A stretch of 8,041 bases of DNA from an uncultured Rhizobiaceae group bacterium (GCA_938009335.1 CALLHT010000170.1:1-8041); one strand, 5' to 3'; counted from the stretch's first letter, positions 1 through 6,239 are shown. The notes: generated by a model not told the origin, from the sequence alone. Translations and numbers: made by a program.

Positions 1-191
1 TCAGAGACGCGGCCTTCGTTCAAGCTCTGCTGCTCTTTTGCGGCATGATACTCGGCGTTTTCAGAAAGGTCGCCATGGGCGCGCGCTTCTGCAATAGCGG
101 CGATAATCGCAGGACGGTCTTCAGACTGTCTGCGTTGCAATTCTTCTTCCAGCGCCTTGTGACCGCCGGCTGTCATTGGAACTTTTTCCAT
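1..191 (-). CDS. greA: Transcription elongation factor GreA, N-terminal part (gene runs off the left edge)
   Basis: GreA binds in the secondary channel of RNA polymerase and stimulates cleavage of backtracked transcripts, so that stalled elongation complexes restart. Read on the minus strand, the 63 visible codons begin MEKVPMTAGGHKALEEEL and continue through ARAHGDLSENAEYHAAKEQQ. That second stretch is the highly conserved tip of the GreA N-terminal coiled coil, and its acidic residues (D and E of GDLSENAEY) are the ones that stabilise the catalytic magnesium in the known family. The C-terminal FKBP-like domain lies outside the window. The start at 191 is preceded by AGGGA very close to the ATG. 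A second in-frame ATG at codon 6 exists, but the MxKxPMT beginning matches the usual family start. The first residues suggest an alphaproteobacterial GreA. Identification is firm; only the exact start is slightly open. Confidence 0.95.
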   Translation of the reverse strand, partial: MEKVPMTAGGHKALEEELQRRQSEDRPAIIAAIAEARAHGDLSENAEYHAAKEQQSLNEGRVS

Positions 192-211
192 TTCCCTACT
201 CACTTATTCTG

Positions 212-234
212 GCCTCAAACAATAGGGCTGAGGC
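212..234. repeat. Inverted repeat in the greA 5' leader
   Basis: GCCTCA (212-217) and TGAGGC (229-234) form a perfect 6-bp inverted repeat with an 11-nt loop, about 20 nt upstream of the greA start on the greA strand. It is not followed by a T-run in the greA direction, so it does not look like a terminator. It could be a leader hairpin or a protein site. The rest of the 192-393 gap is AT-rich and should hold the greA promoter and that of the oxidoreductase gene, but I found no convincing -35/-10 pair on either strand. Confidence 0.3.
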
Positions 235-393
235 AAAAAGAAAACGGCCACCAGAGCCGAAAACTCTAGAGCCGCAAAGAATATATCGAAGATAATAGCT
301 CTAAATGTGTGGTTTTTCCAGTTTTTTATTGGCTTTCGGGTTTTGATGGTTTTGACTGATGCAACCGTTACCTGCTTACGATGAGTTCATTCC

Positions 394-1761
394 TTGGAAA
401 ATCCATCTGGTCCTGTCCAACTCTCTCAGCCTGTTCGCTTTTCGGATACCTTGCCGGAAGCTGCTGATGTTGTGGTGATCGGCGGGGGTGTGATTGGCGT
501 TTTTTCCGCGCTTTATATGGCGCGACCAGGATTGAGGGTGGTTGTTTGCGAAAAGGGGCGCATTGCCTGCGAACAGTCTTCCCGCAATTGGGGCTGGATC
601 CGTCAACATGGACGCGATCGCGCAGAACTGCCCATTATGATGGAAGCAACACGACTTTGGGAGGAAGCAGACAAAGACCTGGGTGGCAAAGCAGGCTTCA
701 AACGCGAAGGAGTTTGCTATCTGGCGAGTTCTGAAGCGAAATTAAAGTCACGCGAAAATTGGTTAGAGATTGCGCGAGATCATCAACTCGACACGCGTAT
801 GCTCAGCAAGGGGGAAGTCGATGAGCTGATTGATCGTGCCGGTGCAAATGGAAGCGCCCACGAATGGATTGGCGGGTCTTACACAGCAAGTGACGCGCGC
901 GCAGAACCCTGGCAAGCTATTCCTGCCCTTGCAGAATTGGCGCAATCGGAAGGTGTTACGGTCATCGAGCATTGCGCGGCTCGCCTACTGGATATTGAGG
1001 GCGGGGCAATCAAAGCAGTGATTACGGAGCAGGGGACCATTCGGTGTGAGCAGGTTGTTCTGGCGGCGGGCGCATGGTCCGGTGTGTTTGCAAAACGCCA
1101 CGGCGTGAACATTCCGCAATTGAGTGTGCGGTCTACCGTTTGCCAGACAGCCCCGATGCCGGAAGTATTTTCAGGGAATGCGGCTGATGAACAATTGGCG
1201 TTTAGGCGGCGCAATGACGGTGGATACAGTTTGGCGGGTGGCGCTAACCATGATCTCTACATCGGGCCGGATGCGTTTCGCCATTTCTTCAAGTATTTGC
1301 CGGTTGCAGCAGAGCATCTTAAAGATACATCTTTCAAGTTTTCCGCGCCGAAAGGGTTCCCGGACAGTTGGACGTTAAAACGCAATTGGCAAGGGGATGA
1401 AGAAACGCCCTTTGAGCGGATGCGCGTTTTAAATCCTGAGCCGAAAAAAGGGCAGGTGGAGACGATCCGCGAGAATTTCGCAAAGCGATTTCCCCATCTT
1501 GGCAAGCCGGAGATCAAACATGCATGGGCGGGAATGATCGACACGATGCCGGATGTGGTGCCGATTGTGGACCGGGTGCCTGACCTGCCGGGCATGATCA
1601 TCGCGACTGGCATGAGCGGCCACGGCTTTGGCATTGGCCCGGGATTTGGCAAAATCATCGCCGCAATCGCACAGAACAAACCGACGGGCCATGACATGAC
1701 GCGGTTCAGATTTTCACGCTTTACCGATGGTAGTAAGATTGAACCGGGACCGAGTATTTGA
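394..1761 (+). CDS. FAD-dependent oxidoreductase of the DAO (glycine/D-amino acid oxidase) family
   Basis: Probably a flavoenzyme that oxidises an amine or amino acid, as in D-amino acid dehydrogenases, sarcosine oxidases and glycine oxidases; the exact substrate cannot be read from the sequence. The 455-residue product has a Rossmann dinucleotide site (VVVIGGGVIG, glycines at 30-32 and 35), an acidic residue ending the second strand (E53) that would hold the FAD ribose, the family signature SSRNWGWIRQ (62-71), and a C-terminal FAD-binding stretch GMSGHGFGIGPGFG (406-419). Length is normal for the family (about 430-460). The only in-frame start is TTG at 394, because a TGA lies in frame at 382. 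A more natural ATG at 381 is one base out of frame, suggesting a one-base insertion near 393-395 or a sequencing error. P45 and C59 sit at positions where I would expect R/K and G. The gene converges on the recombinase gene and has no obvious operon partner. Confidence 0.82.
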   Translation: MENPSGPVQLSQPVRFSDTLPEAADVVVIGGGVIGVFSALYMARPGLRVVVCEKGRIACEQSSRNWGWIRQHGRDRAELPIMMEATRLWEEADKDLGGKAGFKREGVCYLASSEAKLKSRENWLEIARDHQLDTRMLSKGEVDELIDRAGANGSAHEWIGGSYTASDARAEPWQAIPALAELAQSEGVTVIEHCAARLLDIEGGAIKAVITEQGTIRCEQVVLAAGAWSGVFAKRHGVNIPQLSVRSTVCQTAPMPEVFSGNAADEQLAFRRRNDGGYSLAGGANHDLYIGPDAFRHFFKYLPVAAEHLKDTSFKFSAPKGFPDSWTLKRNWQGDEETPFERMRVLNPEPKKGQVETIRENFAKRFPHLGKPEIKHAWAGMIDTMPDVVPIVDRVPDLPGMIIATGMSGHGFGIGPGFGKIIAAIAQNKPTGHDMTRFRFSRFTDGSKIEPGPSI

Positions 1762-1900
1762 GGAGATAATTGCGAAACGGGAGGTCAGTGGATAATGTTT
1801 CAAATTGTAGTTTAGCATAAATTTCTGCTCCTGGGGAAAGCGGTCATTCAGTGTTTTACAAGCAATTCAATCCAAAATTGGGAAGCAGACATTGAACCGG
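1738..1900. repeat. 10-bp direct repeat ATTGAACCGG around the 3' end of the oxidoreductase gene
   Basis: ATTGAACCGG occurs exactly at 1738-1747, inside the last codons of the oxidoreductase gene, and again at 1891-1900, beside the hairpin that precedes the recombinase stop. Both copies are followed within a few bases by GACCG. The 143 bp between them hold a strong Shine-Dalgarno-like GGGAGG (1779-1784) followed by ATG at 1795, but that reading frame closes after six codons. The repeat could mark an old duplication or recombination event, or be chance. Confidence 0.35.
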
Positions 1901-1902
1901 AA

Positions 1903-1926
1903 TGGACCGGCAACCAAGCCGGTCCA
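1903..1926. terminator. Hairpin between convergent genes, likely bidirectional terminator
   Basis: TGGACCGGC (1903-1911) pairs perfectly with GCCGGTCCA (1918-1926) around a 6-nt AACCAA loop, a 9-bp GC-rich stem. It lies 10 bp beyond the recombinase stop codon and about 140 bp beyond the oxidoreductase stop, where a shared terminator is expected. No clear T-run follows on either strand, so it may act as a barrier or 3' end stabiliser rather than a classic intrinsic terminator. Confidence 0.5.
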
Positions 1927-1935
1927 ATTGGCATG

Positions 1936-2568
1936 TTAAATTTCAACACCCTCAGATATTGCTAAGGCATCTTCCAATTCAACTCCAAGATAACGAACTG
2001 TGCTGTCCATCTTGGTGTGGCCAAGCAGAAGTTGGACTGCTCTAAGATTGCCAGTTTTCTTATAAATCTGTGCAGCCTTGGTTCGCCTGAGGGAATGTGT
2101 TCCGTACGCACTTGGTTCCAATCCAATTGACGCAACCCAATCTTTTACCAGCCGCGCGTATTGTCTTGTCGAGATATGATCAGGAGCATGGAACCTACTC
2201 GGCCAAAGGAAATCACAACCAGTCATGCCCGGATGGCCAATCCAATCACTAAGAGATTTTCGTGTTCCTTCAGTAATTTCGAACTGAACGGGTTTTCCAG
2301 TTTTACTTTGTACGACTGATGCGCGTTCTCTTATCCGACCAGCGGTGAAAACATCTGCGACTTTCATACATACGAGATCGCAACCGCGAAGTTTGCTGTC
2401 GACTGCCATATTGAACAAAGCTAGATCGCGGTGACTTTCAGCAAGCTCCAATCGAACGCGGATTGCCCAAACGTGTTTTGGTTGTAATGGCCGCTTCTGT
2501 CCTATTATTCGACCTCTGTTCCACGCATGTCGTTTTGGAATGATCATGGGGAGGTTTGGAGTGTTCAT
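1936..2568 (-). CDS. Small tyrosine recombinase (phage-integrase family), catalytic domain only
   Basis: A site-specific DNA recombinase that would cut and rejoin DNA through a 3'-phosphotyrosine intermediate. The 210-residue product carries the whole catalytic set: R61 (SKLRGCDL), K89 (QSKTGK), H158 and R161 (THSLRR), H184 (LLGHTK) and the nucleophile Y193 (VRYLG). Typical integrases are 300-400 residues with an arm-binding and a core-binding domain before the catalytic part; here only about 45 residues precede the first catalytic helices, so it is a minimal form. This length matches a widespread group of about 200-residue proteobacterial recombinases, so it is not obviously truncated. I chose ATG at 2568 because AGGAG lies 8 nt upstream; an upstream in-frame ATG at 2595 would add nine poorly conserved residues. 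No partner transposition gene, tRNA or cargo is adjacent, so its targets are unknown. Confidence 0.88.
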   Translation of the reverse strand: MNTPNLPMIIPKRHAWNRGRIIGQKRPLQPKHVWAIRVRLELAESHRDLALFNMAVDSKLRGCDLVCMKVADVFTAGRIRERASVVQSKTGKPVQFEITEGTRKSLSDWIGHPGMTGCDFLWPSRFHAPDHISTRQYARLVKDWVASIGLEPSAYGTHSLRRTKAAQIYKKTGNLRAVQLLLGHTKMDSTVRYLGVELEDALAISEGVEI

Positions 2569-2657
2569 AACACTATCTCCTAACCATCCCTCCACTCCGC
2601 ACCATCAACACCATGTTGACATTCGAAAGCATACAGGAGAATTCAATTGGTAGACCG

Positions 2658-2685
2658 AAAACAACTAAAATGACTTGGCTAAGTC
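2658..2685 (-). terminator. Possible weak intrinsic terminator after the rraA-like gene
   Basis: On the minus strand, GACTT and AAGTC (2672-2685) form a 5-bp stem with a 4-nt loop, followed by the T-rich run ATTTTAGTTGTTTT. It lies about 35 nt beyond the rraA-like stop codon and upstream of the recombinase gene on the same strand, where it could separate the two transcripts. The stem is short, so the call is tentative. The remaining 2569-2720 gap shows no further gene; the apparent frames there are continuations out of the neighbouring genes. Confidence 0.35.
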
Positions 2686-2720
2686 TCGTTATAAGCAGAG
2701 CTCCCTTAATCTGGCTCCGG

Positions 2721-3437
2721 TCAGCGCCCGTTCGCTTTGCGCCACTTCGAAAATTTTTCCAGAACTTCTTCATTCGTGGCAGGGTAAAGGCCGATGATGG
2801 ATTCACCTGTATTGACCTGTTCCAATACAAAATCTTCATAGGCAGTCATTTCAACCGCTTCTTCAGCAATTTCTTCAACCAGATGAGCGGGTATGATAAT
2901 TACACTGTCATTATCCCCCACAACAATATCGCCCGGAAAAACCGGAGCCTCTCCACAACCGATAGGGCAATTGATCTCAATAGCCTCGTGGCAAGTGAGG
3001 TTCGTTGGTGAGGAAGGACGTTGATGGTAAGCTGGTATGTCTAGCTTACCGATTTGCATTGAGTCGCGAAATCCGCCATCGGTGATAACACCTGCGCCAC
3101 CGCGAACCATTAGCCTCGTTATTAATATGTCGCCCGCAGATGCAGCGTCAGCATTGCGACGACTGCCCATGACCAATACATGACCCGGCGGGCAGGTTTC
3201 AATGGCATGGCGTTGCGGGTGCTTTGGGTTTCGAAATTCAGCGAGCTGATTGCGGTCTTCACGAGCGGGCATGTAACGCAAAGTAAATGCTGGCCCAACC
3301 ATGTTTTTGCCCTTTGGTGCAATGGGACGAACATCCTTCACGACTTGGTTACGTAACCCACGTTTAAATAATGCGGTAGCCAATGTGGCGACCGATACTC
3401 TGCGAAGCTTTTCTAGTGTGGAATTGGTGTCGGTCAT
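2721..3437 (-). CDS. RraA-like protein (HMG/oxaloacetate class II aldolase or RraA fold)
   Basis: Member of the RraA/dimethylmenaquinone-methyltransferase-like family, whose characterised enzymes are class II aldolases or decarboxylases acting on 4-hydroxy-4-methyl-2-oxoglutarate, 4-carboxy-4-hydroxy-2-oxoadipate or oxaloacetate; E. coli RraA itself inhibits RNase E. The 238-residue protein shows the family core: AGDILITRL (101-109), GGAGVITDGGFRDS (113-126) with the key R124-D125 pair that binds substrate and metal in the aldolases, GCGEAPVFPGD (160-170) and DNDSVIIIP (175-183). An intact RD pair and a sugar- or acid-catabolic neighbourhood favour an enzyme over an RNase regulator. Length is normal for this longer subgroup. 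It starts 31 nt after the gntR stop on the same strand, so the two are probably co-transcribed. The ribosome site is poor (TTTGGG about 7 nt before ATG). Substrate not identifiable. Confidence 0.85.
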   Translation of the reverse strand: MTDTNSTLEKLRRVSVATLATALFKRGLRNQVVKDVRPIAPKGKNMVGPAFTLRYMPAREDRNQLAEFRNPKHPQRHAIETCPPGHVLVMGSRRNADAASAGDILITRLMVRGGAGVITDGGFRDSMQIGKLDIPAYHQRPSSPTNLTCHEAIEINCPIGCGEAPVFPGDIVVGDNDSVIIIPAHLVEEIAEEAVEMTAYEDFVLEQVNTGESIIGLYPATNEEVLEKFSKWRKANGR

Positions 3438-3468
3438 AAAGAGAGACCCAAATTCTCATGCGTCAAAC

Positions 3469-4158
3469 TCATTCAAAATACTCTGAATGCTTTTTGTGGA
3501 TATATGTGATCGTATCATCCAGCCGGGCAAAGTGTTTTCTTGCAGTCGCCGTGGCATCCTCCGCCGACCCGCGCTTCAGTCCGCTGGCTATCTTGCGATG
3601 ATCGTCCAACAGCACTGAATATTCATCTTTGCGGTCAAGGCTGAGAACACATAGACGATCCACTCTCTTTTTGCATTCCTCAATGGTTTTAAATGCAAGC
3701 GGAAGCTCGCCCAGTTCGCAGATGAGTTTGTGAAATTCATAATCCAACAAATGAAATTGCTCGGCCTGTTCGCTCAAAACGGACTGCTCCTGCAATTCCA
3801 AATTATGCTCAAGCTTATTAGCTTTAACTTCATCCCAAATTGAACAGGCATGTCGAATAACCTCAAGCTCAACAGATAATCTTACAAACCGTGCATGCGC
3901 GACATGTCCGATAGAGAATCCACGAACCTCGGTGGCCCGTTGAGGCCGGATCAACAAAAGGTCCAAGTTTTCAAGCCGATTAAATGCATCGCGAACGGGT
4001 TGGCGCGACACCCCAAAGCGTTGAGCAATTTCGGCCTCTGACAATTTCGTGCCGGGCAACAGTTTCAGCGATGCAATATCTTCATGTAGTTTATCAAAGA
4101 CAATGTCCGTTGTTGTCTTTCTTTGATTATTGTCAACCAAGTCCAGCATTTGTTTCAT
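3469..4158 (-). CDS. GntR-family transcriptional regulator, FCD subfamily
   Basis: A DNA-binding regulator, most likely a repressor of the divergent SDR-tctCBA operon and perhaps of its own operon. Residues 15-80 form the GntR winged helix-turn-helix (LSEAEIAQRFGVSRQPVRDA at 39-58 is the recognition region). Residues 85-225 form the all-helical FCD ligand domain. The usual metal-binding set of FCD proteins is visible as D139, H143 (LDYEFH), H187 (LDDHRK) and H209 (ARKHFARL), so it probably senses a carboxylate held by a bound metal. Length of 229 residues is typical. Two starts are possible: ATG at 4158, or ATG at 4149 (codon 4), which has GAAAG at a better distance. The gene lies head to head with the SDR gene across about 200 bp that contain a perfect palindrome, and is followed closely by the rraA-like gene. 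Confidence 0.92.
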   Translation of the reverse strand: MKQMLDLVDNNQRKTTTDIVFDKLHEDIASLKLLPGTKLSEAEIAQRFGVSRQPVRDAFNRLENLDLLLIRPQRATEVRGFSIGHVAHARFVRLSVELEVIRHACSIWDEVKANKLEHNLELQEQSVLSEQAEQFHLLDYEFHKLICELGELPLAFKTIEECKKRVDRLCVLSLDRKDEYSVLLDDHRKIASGLKRGSAEDATATARKHFARLDDTITYIHKKHSEYFE

Positions 4159-4297
4159 CTTTCAGCACTGCAATTTCCGGGAACTTATGGGTTTGCTTTT
4201 GTATTGGCAATCTCCTCCGTGAGGGTATCCATAAAGCTGCGCGTCGGACTTCCACAGAAAAGTCGTATCGACACAAAGGTAGCTTGAATTCAATCTA

Positions 4298-4327
4298 TTG
4301 ACAATACTAGTATACTAGTCTTCTAAT
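4298..4327 (+). promoter_or_regulatory. Sigma70-type promoter of the SDR-tctCBA operon
   Basis: A perfect -35 TTGACA (4298-4303) is followed after 18 bp by TCTAAT (4322-4327), five of six matches to the -10 consensus. Transcription would begin near 4334-4336, giving a leader of about 30 nt before the AAAAGG ribosome site (4355-4360) and ATG at 4367. The whole spacer is occupied by the palindrome reported separately. Confidence 0.7.
4306..4319. promoter_or_regulatory. Perfect 14-bp palindrome, likely GntR/FCD operator
   Basis: ACTAGTATACTAGT reads the same on both strands. FCD-type GntR regulators commonly bind short AT-rich palindromes in the divergent region next to their own gene. This one sits exactly between the -35 and -10 boxes of the predicted SDR promoter, so a bound dimer would block RNA polymerase. 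A shifted palindrome ATACTAGTAT (4304-4313) overlaps it, so the true dimer axis could be either. Assignment to the adjacent GntR protein is inference. Confidence 0.7.
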
Positions 4328-4366
4328 GTTGCTTGGAGTGCAGACTATAGATTGAAAAGGCAGAAA

Positions 4367-5143
4367 ATGTCTCAGGCAGGAAATACACGGGCAAGCTCGC
4401 TTACTGGCAAAGTTGCGATTGTAACAGGCGGCGGCAGAGACATAGGCAGAGCTTGCGCTTTAAAACTGGCAGAACTCGGGGCTGCAGTTGCCATCAACTA
4501 TCATAGTTCTTCTGAAGGAGCGGACAGCGCAGTGCGCGAGATCACCTCTAGAGGTGGTAAGGCGTTCGCCCTGCAAGGTGATATGACTTCTGCGGCTAAT
4601 GTCTCGGGATTGGTTGAGAAAACTATAGAGAATTTTGGCACCCGAATTGACATTTTGGTGCATGTCACTGGCGGGCTTGTTGCGCGCAAAACACTTGCCG
4701 AGATGGATATTGACCACTGGAACCATGTAATGGCTCTTAACGCGACATCCTTCATGCAAATGGCAAAGGCAGTGCTTCCGCATATGCAAAGTGGAGGGTC
4801 TATCGTCGGTCTTGCCAGTCAGGCAGGACGCGATGGTGGTGGTCCCGGTGCTACAGCCTATGCAGCCTCAAAAGGCGCCGTCGTAACATTTACCAGAGGA
4901 CTAGCGAAAGAGCTTGGCCCAGATATCCGGGTAAACTCAATTTGTCCCGGGATGATCGATACCGATTTCCATAACGTTTTTACCAAGCCGGAAGTGCGCA
5001 GCCACGTTGCTAACATCACCCCTTTGAAACGCGAGGGTACGCCCGAAGACGTGGCAAATCTGGCAGCCTTTCTGGCTTCAGACGATGCCGCTTTTATCAC
5101 TGGCACCAATATCGACATCAACGGGGGAACACTCTTTTCATAA
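4367..5143 (+). CDS. Short-chain dehydrogenase/reductase (classical SDR)
   Basis: NAD(P)-dependent oxidoreductase, probably converting a hydroxyl to a carbonyl group (or the reverse) on the substrate taken up by the neighbouring transporter. The 258-residue protein has the cofactor motif TGGGRDIG (20-27), catalytic N125 (LNATSF), S151 (GLASQAG) and YxxxK as Y165/K169 (YAASKGAV), then PGMIDTDF and the C-terminal INGG typical of classical SDRs of about 250 residues. D25 replaces the middle glycine of TGxxxGxG, and HVTGG (99-103) stands where NNAG is usual. ATG at 4367 is chosen because AAAAGG lies 6 nt upstream; a TTG at 4352 is in frame but has no ribosome site. First gene of the operon, followed 61 nt later by tctC. 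The sequence does not fix the substrate or the choice of NAD versus NADP. Confidence 0.9.
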   Translation: MSQAGNTRASSLTGKVAIVTGGGRDIGRACALKLAELGAAVAINYHSSSEGADSAVREITSRGGKAFALQGDMTSAANVSGLVEKTIENFGTRIDILVHVTGGLVARKTLAEMDIDHWNHVMALNATSFMQMAKAVLPHMQSGGSIVGLASQAGRDGGGPGATAYAASKGAVVTFTRGLAKELGPDIRVNSICPGMIDTDFHNVFTKPEVRSHVANITPLKREGTPEDVANLAAFLASDDAAFITGTNIDINGGTLFS

Positions 5144-5148
5144 ACGTG

Positions 5149-5167
5149 ATCGGCAAACACCGATTTT
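5149..5167 (+). terminator. Small hairpin with short T-run between SDR gene and tctC
   Basis: ATCGG (5149-5153) and CCGAT (5160-5164) form a 5-bp stem with loop CAAACA, running into TTTT (5164-5167), just after the SDR stop codon. It is too weak for a certain terminator but could cause partial termination or mark an RNA processing point. No separate promoter for tctC is evident in the 61-bp gap. Confidence 0.3.
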
Positions 5168-5204
5168 CGCGTGAACCATTCTTAACCATCCAAGGGAGGA
5201 AAAC

Positions 5205-6185
5205 ATGTTTAAGAACCTAAAACTAACGTTGGCATCCATTGCAGCAGCCGCTGCCATGACAGCCGTTACAACTGTAAATGCATATGCTGAATATCCAGAA
5301 CGTCCGATCACGTTGATTGTGCCTTGGGGTGCAGGTGGCGGAACAGACGCGACCGGTCGTATGATAGCGGGTCTATTAAAAGATGAGCTTGGGCAACCAG
5401 TAAACGTTGTTAACCGCACAGGCGGCAGCGGTGTAGTTGGCCATTCCGCAATCGCAACTGCACCGGCAGATGGTTATACGATCGGCGTCGTCACCGTGGA
5501 AATTGGCATGATGCATTGGGCTGGTCTTACGGAACTGACCGGCAAAGACTATACCCCAATCGCGCTTTATAATGCTGATGCAGCAGGCATTCAGGTTCGC
5601 GCTGACAGCGATTGGAATTCTGCAGAAGAGGTGCTTAAGGCAATCAAAGAAAATCCTGGAAAACACAAAGGTTCCGGTACTGGTCAAGGCGGCATCTGGC
5701 ATCTCGCTCTTGCGGGTATGCTGCAAGATTCCGGTGCTGCGGCAGACGCTGCTCCATGGGTCCCGTCCAAAGGCGCGGCACCCGCATTGCAGGAACTCGT
5801 TGCGGGTGGTGTTGATGTTGTCACTTCATCTGTTGTCGAATCTTCTGCACTTATCGCTGCCGGCAAAGTAAAATCACTCGCCGTAATGGGTGAGGCCAGA
5901 TTGGGAGCATTCCCTGATGTGCCTACTTTGAAGGAAGCAACAGGTTCAGATTGGCAAATGGCTGCTTGGCGCGGAATTGCCGGACCCAAAGGGATGCCTG
6001 ATGAAGCTACGCAGAAACTTTCAGCTGCACTTGAGAAAGTCTGGAAATCAGCAGAATTCCAGGAATTCATGAACGGGCGTGGTTTTGGTCTCGTATGGAA
6101 ACCGGGCGCTGAATTCTCAACTTGGATGGAAAACAGTGATGCAGCCTTGGGTGGTGTGATGAAGGCCGTAGGTTTAGCTAAATAA
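5205..6185 (+). CDS. tctC: TTT-family periplasmic substrate-binding protein (TctC/Bug)
   Basis: Periplasmic receptor of a tripartite tricarboxylate transporter; it binds a carboxylate, often a di- or tricarboxylate or aromatic acid, and delivers it to the TctA-TctB membrane pair. The 326-residue precursor has a signal peptide: basic MFKNLK, an alanine-rich hydrophobic core to about residue 25, and a likely AYA cleavage site at 28. The mature protein opens with YPERPITLIVPWGAGGGTD (30-48), the classic Bug ligand-loop signature, followed by VNRTGGSGVVGH (69-80). The late segment with FPDVPTLKEATG is also typical, as is the length of about 325. A strong ribosome site, GGGAGG, lies just upstream of ATG. 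The gene sits between the SDR gene and tctB and is followed by a strong hairpin, consistent with a need for more receptor than channel. Ligand not predictable from sequence. Confidence 0.94.
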   Translation: MFKNLKLTLASIAAAAAMTAVTTVNAYAEYPERPITLIVPWGAGGGTDATGRMIAGLLKDELGQPVNVVNRTGGSGVVGHSAIATAPADGYTIGVVTVEIGMMHWAGLTELTGKDYTPIALYNADAAGIQVRADSDWNSAEEVLKAIKENPGKHKGSGTGQGGIWHLALAGMLQDSGAAADAAPWVPSKGAAPALQELVAGGVDVVTSSVVESSALIAAGKVKSLAVMGEARLGAFPDVPTLKEATGSDWQMAAWRGIAGPKGMPDEATQKLSAALEKVWKSAEFQEFMNGRGFGLVWKPGAEFSTWMENSDAALGGVMKAVGLAK

Positions 6186-6206
6186 ACTCCCTGGATTTAG
6201 CAGACT

Positions 6207-6239
6207 GCAAGGCCACTGGCATTAAGCCGGTGGCCTTGC
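6207..6239 (+). terminator. Strong intercistronic hairpin between tctC and tctB
   Basis: GCAAGGCCACTGGC (6207-6220) pairs with GCCGGTGGCCTTGC (6226-6239) around a 5-nt ATTAA loop: 14 pairs, of which one is a G-U. It begins 21 nt after the tctC stop. What follows (TAAATTCTC) is not a T-run, so it looks like a 3' stabiliser or partial stop that lowers tctBA output relative to tctC, not a full terminator. Confidence 0.65.

Noticed and set aside
45..269. 74-residue plus-strand open frame at the left edge
   Set aside because: Antisense to greA, whose minus-strand frame is unmistakable; no family resemblance in the plus-strand product.
376..609. 77-residue minus-strand frame over the oxidoreductase start
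   Set aside because: Lies antisense to the conserved FAD-binding region and has no recognisable features.
1257..1697. 146-residue minus-strand frame inside the oxidoreductase gene
   Set aside because: Antisense shadow of the conserved C-terminal half of the flavoenzyme; no ribosome site or domain.
1936..2720. Complete insertion sequence or integron
   Set aside because: No transposase partner, no clear terminal repeats with target duplication, no attC-like sites or cassettes; only the recombinase gene is supported.
2573..2839. 88-residue minus-strand frame between the rraA-like gene and the recombinase
   Set aside because: Its first part is the rraA-like 3' end read in another frame and the remainder is intergenic; no recognisable domain.
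2613..3011. 132-residue plus-strand frame over the 3' part of the rraA-like gene
   Set aside because: Antisense to well-conserved RraA-family sequence; no domain seen.
4159..4297. Riboswitch or small RNA in the gntR-SDR gap
   Set aside because: No conserved riboswitch core or terminator/antiterminator pair could be seen; the gap is explained by promoter and operator sequence.
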